Assembly (NCBI GenBank): GCA_020847015.1
Contig: JADLCW010000057.1
Span: 1 to 9,545 of the forward strand
Length of the DNA stretch: 9,545 nucleotides
Direction: 5' to 3'
From: Thermomicrobiales bacterium
Lineage (GTDB): Bacteria > Chloroflexota > Chloroflexia > Thermomicrobiales > UBA6265
In this document: positions 1 to 7,151 of the stretch, one piece after another
Position numbering within the stretch: the stretch's first letter is position 1
Layout: every line of letters begins with the position of its first letter
The notes under the pieces: model-generated
Database searches by the model: none
The model's input: only the letters and a program-made list of their open reading frames with translations
Told to the model about the DNA's origin: nothing
Position numbers and translations under genes: made by a program

Positions 1-864
1 CAGCGCCCCGACCATCTTGCCGCGACCGCCGTTGAGACTGACGCCGCCGATAACCGCCGCCGCCATGACCTGGAAGATATAGCCCGATCCCAGATCCACC
101 TGCACCGAGGCGACCCGCCCGGCCAGCATCCAACCGGCGAAAGCGGCCAGCACCCCCGACAGGATATAGACCTGCCGAATGCGCCGATCGGCGTCGATGC
201 CGGAGGCGATCGCGGCGGCACGATTGCCGCCGACCGCGTAGAGATCGCGCCCGAAGGGGCGGTATTCCAGAATGATGTGCCCAATCAGGAACAGCAGCAG
301 CATCGCCACCACCGCCACCGGAATCTTGCCGATCCAAGGCAGGGTGACCGCGGTAGCGGAGCCGAGCCAGTAGAACACCTCGGCCGGTGGGAAGTTCAAT
401 CCGTTGACGGCGTTGCCCTCGGTGAAGCGCAGCATGGCGCCGCGCAAAATGAGCAGCATCGCCAGGGTGACGATGAAGTTGTTCATCCGCCCGTAGGTAA
501 TCAAGGCGCCGATGAATGCCCCGATCAGCGCCCCGCCGATCAAAATCACGGCGATCGACAGGAACGGGTTCCACAGCATCCCGCTGCCCCAGTTGGGAGC
601 GACGGCCGGCACGATCAGCCACAACCCGACCAGCGCTGACAAGCCCAGCGTCGATTCTGTCGAGAGGTCGAAGTTGCCAGTGATCAACACGAATGTCTGA
701 CCGACCACCAGCACACCCAACACGGCTGCGGCCGCCAGGATGTTGCGCAGATTGATCGGCGTCAGGAACTTGTCGCTCTGGGTTGCGAAAAAGAGAAACA
801 CACCGACCAGGATCACCCAGATCAGGTTGTCCAGCAGCGCCGGGATGGAGTTACGCCACCGCAT
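1..864 (-). CDS. Ribose-type (CUT2) ABC transporter permease, 3' end cut by window
   Basis: Membrane permease of a sugar-type ABC importer (BPD_transp_2/RbsC family). The 288 readable codons run in frame without a stop to base 1, so about 30-45 C-terminal residues are missing compared with the usual 320-340. About eight to nine hydrophobic segments are visible, for example near residues 14-28, 42-62, 69-90, 103-125, 180-203, 229-249 and 262-277. Family landmarks are present: GQTFVLITGNFDLS (55-68), NFIVTLAMLLILRG (129-142), YAVGGNRAAAIASGI (209-223) and AAVIGGVSLNGGRG (269-282). The GNFDLSTES stretch replaces the common GGIDLSVGS. The ATG at 862-864 lies inside the end of the ATPase gene (14-nt overlap) and is preceded by GAGGAGG at 871-877, six bases upstream. 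The protein should pair with the ATPase and binding protein encoded just upstream. The substrate is not evident. Confidence 0.95.
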   Translation of the reverse strand, partial: MRWRNSIPALLDNLIWVILVGVFLFFATQSDKFLTPINLRNILAAAAVLGVLVVGQTFVLITGNFDLSTESTLGLSALVGLWLIVPAVAPNWGSGMLWNPFLSIAVILIGGALIGAFIGALITYGRMNNFIVTLAMLLILRGAMLRFTEGNAVNGLNFPPAEVFYWLGSATAVTLPWIGKIPVAVVAMLLLFLIGHIILEYRPFGRDLYAVGGNRAAAIASGIDADRRIRQVYILSGVLAAFAGWMLAGRVASVQVDLGSGYIFQVMAAAVIGGVSLNGGRGKMVGAL

Positions 865-2386
865 GCGCGACCTCCTCGGCCCCGCCCTCGATCGCGTCGA
901 GGATGCGTTCGGGCGTCATCACGTCGGTCCCCTTCTGAAATTCGCGCACGATCCGACCCCGGTAGAACACCAGGATGCGGTCGCACATATCGATCAATTC
1001 GCTGAGTTCGTCGGAGACAATCGCCACCGCCACGCCGCGCCTGGTCAGATCGTCCACAATGCGCAGGATCTCCACCTTGGCCTGGACATCGACCCCCTGT
1101 GTCGGTTCGTCCAGCAACAAGGCGCGCGGCTCGGTAGCGACCAGTTTGGCGACCACCACTTTTTGCTGGTTGCCGCCGCTGAGATTTTCCACCGGCTGCG
1201 TCAGCCCCGCCGTCTTGATGCCCAGCGTCTCCACGAAGCGCTGCACCATGGCTCGCTCCCGGAACACGTTGATGAAGCCGAGCGCGTTGGCGAGGCGGTT
1301 GAGCACAGACATGGAGATGTTGTCGCGCACGCTGCGGATGCCGACAATGCCCAATCCGTGACGGTCGCGCGGCAGATAGGCGACGCCGCGCGAGAGCGCC
1401 TCGGACGGCGACAAGACCGCATACGGTTTGCCCGCCAGCGTCACACGACCATCCCCCATCGGCTCCAACCCGAACAATCCGCGCGCGAGCGCGCCGTTGC
1501 CGGATCCTTCCAGACCCGTCAGCCCGACGACCTCGCCGGCATGCAGCGTCAGCGTGACATCTTCGTAGACGCCGGGACGATCGAGCTCGACGATCTCCAG
1601 CACCGGTTCACCACCGACCTCGCGCGGCGGCCGCCGGAACCGCTCCACATCGGCCCCGCTGATCAATTTCACCAGTTTCGGCTGGGTTAGCTCGGCGGTC
1701 GGGACCGTGCCGACCAGTTCGCCATTGCGCAGCACCGTCACCCGATCGGCCAGTTCGAACACTTCTTCCAAATAATGCGAGATGTAGATGAACGACGCCC
1801 CCTGCGCCCGCAAGCGGCGCACGAACTCGAACAGCATCTGCACCTCGTGCTTGGGCAGCGGCGCCGTCGGTTCATCGAGAATAACCACACTGGCGTCGGC
1901 GAACAGCGCCCGGGCAATCTCGATCATCTGCCGCTCGGCCACCGAGACGGTTTCCATTTTGCGCCGGACGTCGATCTCCAGTCCAAAGCGACGCAGCCGC
2001 TCGGTCGCCTCCCGGTTGAGTCGCTTCCAATCCACGAACCCGCCAGCCGTTTGCGGCAGGTTCCCGCCGAAGATGTTTTCGGCGATGCTCAGCCCGGGCA
2101 CGAACTTGACATGCTGGGCCACGAGCGCGATGCCGACGTCTTTCGCGCGAGCCGTCGACATCCGCTCGATCTTTTCGCCGCGCACGTAAATTTCACCCGA
2201 GTCCTGCGGATACAAACCATTCAGGATCTGCATCAGGGTCGACTTGCCGGCGCCATTTTTCCCGACCAGGGCATGAATCTCGCCGGGTCGCACGTCGAAC
2301 GACACGCCGGCCAGCGCGCGCACGCCCGGAAATGTCTTCACGATATCCCGCATCTCGACAACGGGTTGGCTCGCGGGTTCGCTCAT
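851..2386 (-). CDS. Ribose-type ABC transporter ATP-binding protein (two fused ATPase domains)
   Basis: Cytoplasmic ATPase of a CUT2 sugar importer (RbsA/MglA/XylG family), 511 aa, with two tandem nucleotide-binding domains. Domain 1 has Walker A GKNGAGKST (42-50), Q-loop Q91, a degenerate signature VSVAERQ (147-153), Walker B VVILDE (167-172) and H-loop H204. Domain 2 lacks the Walker A lysine (GLEGSGNG, 291-298) but keeps a canonical signature LSGGNQQK (402-409) and Walker B ALLLDE (422-427); its H-loop position reads SDEL. This asymmetry is normal in the family and means domain 1 probably supplies the catalytic lysine. I chose the ATG at 2384-2386 because GGAG lies seven bases upstream and the protein then starts directly before the conserved domain. 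The longer frame back to 2467 would run through the intercistronic stem-loop and adds only low-complexity residues. It overlaps the permease gene by 14 nt. Confidence 0.97.
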   Translation of the reverse strand: MSEPASQPVVEMRDIVKTFPGVRALAGVSFDVRPGEIHALVGKNGAGKSTLMQILNGLYPQDSGEIYVRGEKIERMSTARAKDVGIALVAQHVKFVPGLSIAENIFGGNLPQTAGGFVDWKRLNREATERLRRFGLEIDVRRKMETVSVAERQMIEIARALFADASVVILDEPTAPLPKHEVQMLFEFVRRLRAQGASFIYISHYLEEVFELADRVTVLRNGELVGTVPTAELTQPKLVKLISGADVERFRRPPREVGGEPVLEIVELDRPGVYEDVTLTLHAGEVVGLTGLEGSGNGALARGLFGLEPMGDGRVTLAGKPYAVLSPSEALSRGVAYLPRDRHGLGIVGIRSVRDNISMSVLNRLANALGFINVFRERAMVQRFVETLGIKTAGLTQPVENLSGGNQQKVVVAKLVATEPRALLLDEPTQGVDVQAKVEILRIVDDLTRRGVAVAIVSDELSELIDMCDRILVFYRGRIVREFQKGTDVMTPERILDAIEGGAEEVAHAVA

Positions 2387-2437
2387 CGCCTCGCTCCGCG
2401 CCGCTCGGGCGCAGCCTGCTATTGACTCAAAGGTGGC

Positions 2438-2465
2438 GGCGCGCTCCCGATGCCGGGAGCGCGCC
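2438..2465 (-). terminator. Intercistronic stem-loop after the binding-protein gene (partial terminator or mRNA stabiliser)
   Basis: Perfect 12-bp inverted repeat: GGCGCGCTCCCG (2438-2449) and CGGGAGCGCGCC (2454-2465) with the four-base loop ATGC. It starts 20 bases after the stop codon of the binding-protein gene and ends 51 bases before the ATPase start. In the transcribed direction the stem is followed by GCCACCTTTGAG, so the U-tract is short and interrupted. I infer partial termination or protection of the upstream mRNA 3' end, giving more binding protein than membrane components, rather than a full operon end. Confidence 0.65.
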
Positions 2466-2485
2466 ACGTCTGGAGCGCCGCAACC

Positions 2486-3550
2486 TTACGAGGTCGGGGT
2501 CGCCTCAGCCTCACGCTCGGAGGCCACGTTGGCCCACAGGCGCGGATCGTCCACGTTGTCCGGACCGACAGAGGTGGTCGCCAGGAAGAGCTGCGGTCCG
2601 ACCTCGCTATTCTCGATGCGAGCCGGGGACCAGAGCGCGCCTTCCTCGATAACCTCACCCTCTTCGATCGGCTGACCGTTCAACTCCATCTCGATGTAGT
2701 TGACGATGATGCCGAAATCGGGGATCGGCTGACTGGAGGACTGGTCGACCAGGCCATCGCGGATGCCCTGCAACGCCGCCGGGCTGCCGTCCACGCCGGC
2801 GATGAAGATGTGACCTTCCTCGCCGCGCGGCTTGGCCAGATCGAGCTGCTGCAGTACTTGCAACGTGCCCGGGATGTAGACCGAATCGGAGTGCAGGTAG
2901 ATGGCGTCCAGCGTTTCTTCAGTGGAGGCCACGTCGCGCACGATATCGACGCCCTTGGCGGCATCCCAGTCGCCAGTCTTGGTGATGACGGTGACGTTCG
3001 GATACTGCTTCAGCACATCATTGAAGCCGGCCCCGCGCAACTGCGCCACGTTCTGACCCAGGTTGCCGGTGACCTCCAGCACGGTGCCCTTCTCTTCGCC
3101 GTACTTCTCCTTCAGGTGGGCGGCCACCGCCTCGCCCGACTGCTGGCCGGCCAGATAGTTGTCCGACAACACGGTCATGTTGATGGCGCAACCCTGCGGC
3201 GAGCGGTCGATGGTGTAGAACGGAATCTCCGCTTCTTGCGCCGCCTTCACCGCCGTGCAAATGCCGGCGCTGTCGTCGGGCACGGCGACGATGGCCTTGA
3301 CCTCTTGCGCGATGAAAGTGTTGATATCGTCAATCTGCTTCTGGGGGTCGCCGCCGGACGTCGTCGTCAGCACCGTCCAGCCCTTGGCCTCCGCGTGGTC
3401 GACCAGCCCTTGCTGAATCTCGAGCTGCGCTCCGACCAAGCCCGGCGCCGAATAGCCGACGACGACCTCGTCCTGCGCCCCCACCGGGGCCACGCTTACC
3501 GCGCCGGCCATCATGACCGCCAACATGCCCAATCGGGCCACATTTTTCAC
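2486..3550 (-). CDS. Secreted sugar-binding protein of a ribose-type ABC importer
   Basis: Substrate-binding protein (Peripla_BP_4/RbsB type) that captures the ligand outside the membrane. With the GTG start at 3548-3550 the product is 354 aa, with AGGAG seven bases upstream (3558-3562), and it opens with a signal peptide: basic MKNVAR, a hydrophobic stretch to about residue 22, and probable cleavage after VGA (residue 25). There is no lipobox cysteine. By pattern with E. coli RbsB, ligand residues appear kept at D115-R116 (RbsB D89-R90), R172 (R141), D254 (D215) and Q274 (Q235), but RbsB N190 corresponds to S221 in HSDS. This suggests a ligand related to, but not, ribose. Two cysteines (98, 121) lie near the hinge-side binding region. 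The C-terminus DDPRLWAN is a common family ending. The frame upstream of 3550 adds only Arg/Gly-rich residues and is rejected. Confidence 0.93.
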   Translation of the reverse strand: MKNVARLGMLAVMMAGAVSVAPVGAQDEVVVGYSAPGLVGAQLEIQQGLVDHAEAKGWTVLTTTSGGDPQKQIDDINTFIAQEVKAIVAVPDDSAGICTAVKAAQEAEIPFYTIDRSPQGCAINMTVLSDNYLAGQQSGEAVAAHLKEKYGEEKGTVLEVTGNLGQNVAQLRGAGFNDVLKQYPNVTVITKTGDWDAAKGVDIVRDVASTEETLDAIYLHSDSVYIPGTLQVLQQLDLAKPRGEEGHIFIAGVDGSPAALQGIRDGLVDQSSSQPIPDFGIIVNYIEMELNGQPIEEGEVIEEGALWSPARIENSEVGPQLFLATTSVGPDNVDDPRLWANVASEREAEATPTS

Positions 3551-3656
3551 CAACCCGCTCCTCTCCTGTCGGCGCCTCGCCGCGCCGTCCCAGGCGGCCG
3601 CCAATGCGCCGCCGCGTGCCCCGCCGTCCTCCCTTCCCTCTTCGCCAGCCACGCCA

Positions 3657-4439
3657 TCATGGCTCAGCCGCCGCGGACGATGGCGCTGCATTGTTGGCGG
3701 CGAGCGGTTGCGCCGCTCGCGACGCCATCAGTGCGCGCTCCAGCCGCGCGGCCGCCGAAACCATATGCGCCTCCATCGCCAGTTGGGCGGCAGCCGCATC
3801 GCCGCACGCCACCGCCTCGTAGATGGGAATATGCTCTTGATACGAACTCTCGGCCGCTCCCGCCATGATGACCCGTCCGATCCAGACGCGCAGCAGCGCC
3901 TGAATGCCGCCGATCACATCGCGTAGCGCGGTATTGTCGGCGGCCTCGGCCAGCCGCACGTGAAAGTCGACATCCGCTTCCACGAATTCCGCCGCCGGCC
4001 CATCCTGGTCGGCGATACGACGCATGCGTTCGAGGCAGTCGCGCAGCGCCGCGAGATCGTCGTCGCGACGTCGCTCGGCGGCCATCCCGGCGATCGCGAC
4101 CTCGATCTTCTGTCGCGCCTCCACCAGATCGCGAGTGCGCGGCTCGCCCAGCAGCAATCCCCACTCGATCACCTGCGGCAGCAGCGACGAGTCGGTTTTC
4201 CGCAGGTAGGTTCCGTCGCCGTGGCGGACTTCGACCAGTCCGATCAGCGAGAGCGACTTGATCGCCTCGCGCATCGCCGAACGGCCAACCCCGAACGCCT
4301 GCGCCAGTTGCCGCTCCGACGGCATCCGCTCGCCCGGCGCCACCTGACCGGACAGCAGGTAGTCAACCAGCCGCCGCGCGATCTGGGTCGCCAGCGGTTC
4401 GCGCTGGATCGGTTCGATGCCGGTCAGCCGCTCGCTCAC
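3657..4439 (-). CDS. GntR-family transcriptional regulator, FadR/FCD subfamily
   Basis: DNA-binding repressor or activator, 260 aa, with an N-terminal winged helix (about 15-80, including PSERQLAQAFGVGRSAMREAIKSL at 40-63 and the wing GLVEVRHGDGTYL) and an all-helical FCD effector domain (about 103-230). The FCD metal-binding set is visible as D156 and H160 (in DVDFH), H203 (in EHIPIY) and H225 (in MEAHM); family members use it to bind a metal with a carboxylate ligand. The last about 25 residues are an Ala/Pro-rich tail. The start is GTG at 4437-4439, overlapping the TGA of the upstream dehydrogenase gene by four bases, with GGAG eight bases upstream. Lying inside the catabolic operon, it is the natural candidate to bind the TGGT-N2-ACCA dyad at the operon promoter (8105-8114) and to sense a pathway acid. 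The effector is unknown. Confidence 0.95.
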   Translation of the reverse strand: MSERLTGIEPIQREPLATQIARRLVDYLLSGQVAPGERMPSERQLAQAFGVGRSAMREAIKSLSLIGLVEVRHGDGTYLRKTDSSLLPQVIEWGLLLGEPRTRDLVEARQKIEVAIAGMAAERRRDDDLAALRDCLERMRRIADQDGPAAEFVEADVDFHVRLAEAADNTALRDVIGGIQALLRVWIGRVIMAGAAESSYQEHIPIYEAVACGDAAAAQLAMEAHMVSAAARLERALMASRAAQPLAANNAAPSSAAAEP

Positions 4440-5317
4440 ATCTCACGCTCCGCCTGCTCCTCGTGGAGATCGCGCAGCAGCCCGCGATCGCGTCGCTCGC
4501 GCGTCTCGGCCAGCGCCTCGGCGTCGGCGGGCAGCCACTTCGCCAAATCGTGCAGTTCGGTCGCGGTCGAGAGCTCCGGCCAGATGTAGGCGGCGATCCG
4601 CTCAAATGTATCGGCGCCGCCAAGGGCCGCGGTTTCAAAGGGACCCGTGTAGCGCCAGCGACGCGCCAACCCCTCGCGCACAATCCGGTCGATCGTCGCC
4701 GGATCGGCCACCCCTGCCTCGGTCAGCCAGACCGCCTCGCGCAGCAGCGCCAGTTGCAGTCGGTTCCAGATGAACCCGGTCACGTCGCGCTCGGCGCGCA
4801 CCGGTCGCTTTCCGAGAGCGGTCAGCGTATCCACCACCCGTTCGACCACGTCCGGTCGGGTGCGCGTGCCGGGGATCACCTCCACCAGCGGTATCAGCAG
4901 CGGCGGGTTCCAGTAGTGCGTGCCGACGACCCGCTCCGGAGCGCCGCAGGCATCGCCGATGACGCCGATGGAAATCGAAGACGTGTTGGTCGCCACGATC
5001 GCTTCGGGAGCGGCGGCCGCGGCGACGCGCAGCACGGCGCCCTTCTCATCCAGGTTCTCGACCACGCTTTCGATGACCAGCTCGGTTGCCGGATCGATGG
5101 CTGCCAGGTCCGCGATGAGAGCGACACGCCTCCGCGCGCTCGCAATCACCTCCCGCGGAGCCAATGCGTACCGCTCCGCCAAATCGAAAGCTGCGTCAAC
5201 GCGCGCTCGAGCCGCGCCCGGTCGCCGGGCGACAAAGGTCACGTCGTGCCCACCGAGCGCGTACTCGCACCCGATGTGCGCGCCCATCAGTCCGGCGCCG
5301 ATCGCGGCGACCCGCAT
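4436..5317 (-). CDS. 3-hydroxyacyl-CoA dehydrogenase-like NAD(P)-dependent oxidoreductase
   Basis: Soluble 293-aa dehydrogenase of the 3HCDH family (which also includes L-gulonate 3-dehydrogenase and L-carnitine dehydrogenase), oxidising a 3-hydroxy group. The N-terminal Rossmann domain (1 to about 180) has GAGLMG (7-12); the C-terminal 3HCDH domain starts near 181. The catalytic set by spacing is S113, H134 (in THYWNP), E146 (LVEVI) and N185 (FIWNRL), with S-H 21 and H-E 12 residues apart as in the mammalian enzyme. At the end of beta strand 2 the usual acidic NAD-selecting residue is replaced by A30 followed by R31-R32, which suggests NADP(H). The operon has no thiolase, CoA ligase or enoyl-CoA hydratase, so a sugar acid is a likelier substrate than an acyl-CoA. 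The ATG at 5315-5317 shares one base with the aldolase stop (TGATG), and GGAG lies seven bases upstream. Confidence 0.9.
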   Translation of the reverse strand: MRVAAIGAGLMGAHIGCEYALGGHDVTFVARRPGAARARVDAAFDLAERYALAPREVIASARRRVALIADLAAIDPATELVIESVVENLDEKGAVLRVAAAAAPEAIVATNTSSISIGVIGDACGAPERVVGTHYWNPPLLIPLVEVIPGTRTRPDVVERVVDTLTALGKRPVRAERDVTGFIWNRLQLALLREAVWLTEAGVADPATIDRIVREGLARRWRYTGPFETAALGGADTFERIAAYIWPELSTATELHDLAKWLPADAEALAETRERRDRGLLRDLHEEQAEREM

Positions 5318-6102
5318 CAGTCGCTCCCATCCGCCAGCGCTCGCAACGCGCTCAGTCCTTCGCGCAGCGCCCGGCCGTAGAGCCAGATATCGCCGTCACA
5401 GGCAATCATCCGGTAGCCACGAGCAAGGTGCGCCTGCCCGGTCGCCACATCGCCGGCCATGATGCCCGGTGTCTTGCCATAGGTCGCGCAGGCGGCCAGC
5501 ACGCGATCCACGGCGGCGGTATAGGTCGGGTGGTCGAACTGACCCGGCACACCTAGCGAATTGGAGAGATCGAAGTGGCCGATCCACAGTACATCGATGC
5601 CGTCCACGGCGGCGATGCCCTCCACCGCCTCCACGCCGGCCGCTGTTTCGATCTGGGCGATCAACAGGATCTCGTCGTTGGCTGCGCGCATCTTGGCGAC
5701 GATGTCGCCACCACTGTAGTCATCGTGCGCCACGCCGAACGCAGCCCCGCGCCGTCCCGCCGGCGGGTACTTGGCCGACTCGGCGATGAGGCGCGCCTGC
5801 TCGACGCTCTCCACCATCGGAACCATCAGCCCCATGGCTCCCGCATCCAACGGGCGAGCCAGCAGGTGATACTGCGTCGCCGGCACGCGCACCATCGGCG
5901 CGGCGGAGGTTCCGCGCGTCGTCGCGACCAGCATGCGGATCGTCTCAATCGACCAACCCGTGTGCTCCATGTCGTAGATGACGAACTCAGCTCCGGCCTG
6001 GGCGGCGATGCGACCGATGCCGGTCGATGCGAACTCGAACACCATCGTGCCGAGCGATGTGCCGCCCTGCGCGATCGTCTGCTTCGGCTGGTTGGCGATC
6101 AC
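5317..6102 (-). CDS. HpcH/HpaI-family class II aldolase
   Basis: Metal-dependent aldolase of the HpcH/HpaI family (261 aa, usual length about 250-270), which reversibly cleaves 4-hydroxy-2-oxoacids or 2-oxo-3-deoxy sugar acids to pyruvate (or a related oxoacid) and an aldehyde. Visible landmarks are the YDMEH loop with H47 as probable catalytic base, R72 in VRVP, and metal ligands E152 (QIET) and D178 (GHFDLS), plus the GAMGLMVPMVES segment (88-99). The metal loop reads G-H-F-D where E. coli HpaI-type enzymes usually have G-P-x-D, so it probably belongs to a separate subfamily with its own acceptor. The start is GTG at 6100-6102 with GAGGAGG seven bases upstream; it overlaps the previous stop by four bases. 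The longer frame to 6246 runs inside the preceding gene and adds Arg-rich sequence only. Confidence 0.92.
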   Translation of the reverse strand: MIANQPKQTIAQGGTSLGTMVFEFASTGIGRIAAQAGAEFVIYDMEHTGWSIETIRMLVATTRGTSAAPMVRVPATQYHLLARPLDAGAMGLMVPMVESVEQARLIAESAKYPPAGRRGAAFGVAHDDYSGGDIVAKMRAANDEILLIAQIETAAGVEAVEGIAAVDGIDVLWIGHFDLSNSLGVPGQFDHPTYTAAVDRVLAACATYGKTPGIMAGDVATGQAHLARGYRMIACDGDIWLYGRALREGLSALRALADGSD

Positions 6103-7151
6103 CGGCAAGCCTCCTCGTAGCGGCGCAGTTTCTCGCGCAGGATGGGTGAATCGAGCACATCGCGGTTGACCACGTTGGGCGGCACGCGGCCTCCGGCCAC
6201 ATCGAGCATGGCGGCGCACGCGACCTGTCCGGTGATGTACGACCACTCGTCGGTCAACCCCAGCCCGTGGGGCGACAGCAGCACATTGGGCAAGCTCAGC
6301 AATGGATCGCCGGGGTCGATCGGCTCTCGCTCGAACACGTCCAGCGCGGCCCCGGCGAGACGCCCCTTCTGCAGCGCTTGGGTCAGCGCCGCCTGATCGA
6401 CGATCGGCCCGCGCGCCGCGTTAATCAGGTAAGCGGTCGGCTTCATTTGGGCCAGCCGCTCAGCGCTCACCAGATGGCGCGTTTCCGGCGTCAGCGCGCA
6501 GAGCACGGCCAGAAAATCAGCAGTCTCGAACAGCGTGTCGAGATCGACCAGCTCGACGCCCAGCGCGGCGGCCGCCGCCGGGTCGGCGAACGGATCGTGG
6601 GCGCGCACCGTCATCTCCAGCGGGCGCGCCAGCGTAACGAATTCGCGGGCGATATTGCCGAACCCGACCAGCCCGAGGGTGTGCCCGGCCAACCCGACAC
6701 CGCGCACCTCGTGCTTCGTCGCCCAACCGCCCGCCCGGATGAAGCGGTCCTGCTCCAGCAGACGGTGACTGAGCGCCAGCAGATAGGTCAGATTCACGGT
6801 CGCCATCGGCCGCCGCACACCCTCGGGGGTGATGGTCAGCAACACGCCGTTGCGGGTGCAGGCGGGCACATCGACGGAGTCGTAGCCAACCCCGTAGCGG
6901 GCCACGATGGTCAGCTTCGGAGCGCCGTCGAGGGTGCGCGCGGGAACGCGACGGGACAACACCGCGATCGCATCGAACGGCGCGATCTCCTCGGGTTGTA
7001 ACTCGGGTCCCCGCTCGCCAATTTGCTCCCAGGCCACATTCGGCACGGACTCCAGCAGTCCGGTCCCGATGTCGCCGAAGGCGCTGCTGCCGTCGGGCAG
7101 AAAAAAGTCGCTGGTGAACCCGATCCGGAATGGTTCGGCCATGGTCGTCAC
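6099..7151 (-). CDS. D-2-hydroxyacid dehydrogenase, NAD-dependent
   Basis: Soluble oxidoreductase interconverting a 2-oxoacid and a D-2-hydroxyacid (2-Hacid_dh family; relatives act on glyoxylate, hydroxypyruvate or 3-phosphoglycerate). It has 350 aa. The substrate domain is split (about 1-115 and the C-terminus) around a Rossmann domain (about 116-300) with GFGNIA (163-168) and D186 at the end of beta strand 2, which favours NAD over NADP. The catalytic residues R247 (NAARGPIVD), E276 (EREP) and H295 (SPHGLG) are all present. The frequent VAE motif after the first domain reads MAT (116-118). The start is GTG at 7149-7151 (four-base overlap with the SDR stop), or the ATG nine bases further on (7140-7142); neither has a strong Shine-Dalgarno, so translation is probably coupled to the SDR gene. 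In this operon it could reduce or oxidise a hydroxyacid intermediate; the exact substrate is unknown. Confidence 0.93.
   Translation of the reverse strand: MTTMAEPFRIGFTSDFFLPDGSSAFGDIGTGLLESVPNVAWEQIGERGPELQPEEIAPFDAIAVLSRRVPARTLDGAPKLTIVARYGVGYDSVDVPACTRNGVLLTITPEGVRRPMATVNLTYLLALSHRLLEQDRFIRAGGWATKHEVRGVGLAGHTLGLVGFGNIAREFVTLARPLEMTVRAHDPFADPAAAAALGVELVDLDTLFETADFLAVLCALTPETRHLVSAERLAQMKPTAYLINAARGPIVDQAALTQALQKGRLAGAALDVFEREPIDPGDPLLSLPNVLLSPHGLGLTDEWSYITGQVACAAMLDVAGGRVPPNVVNRDVLDSPILREKLRRYEEACR

Noticed and set aside
2387..2467. N-terminal extension of the ATPase
   Set aside because: The 27 extra residues are low-complexity and would require translating through the 12-bp stem-loop. 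The ATG at 2386 has a good GGAG and matches the family length.
3551..3656. Possible internal promoter or attenuator before the binding-protein gene, with short dyads (GGCGGCCGCC and CGGCGC-N6-GCGCCG)
   Set aside because: No -35/-10 pair could be found in this 106-nt gap, and short GC-only dyads are expected by chance in sequence this rich in G and C.
2450..3868. Plus-strand open frame of 472 codons opposite the binding-protein gene
   Set aside because: It mirrors the confirmed minus-strand binding-protein gene in GC-rich DNA, is rich in His/Arg/Gln/Asp without any domain pattern, and has no ribosome binding site. Long antisense frames also lie opposite most other genes here (for example 740-1690, 4463-5380, 6267-7001) and were rejected for the same reason.
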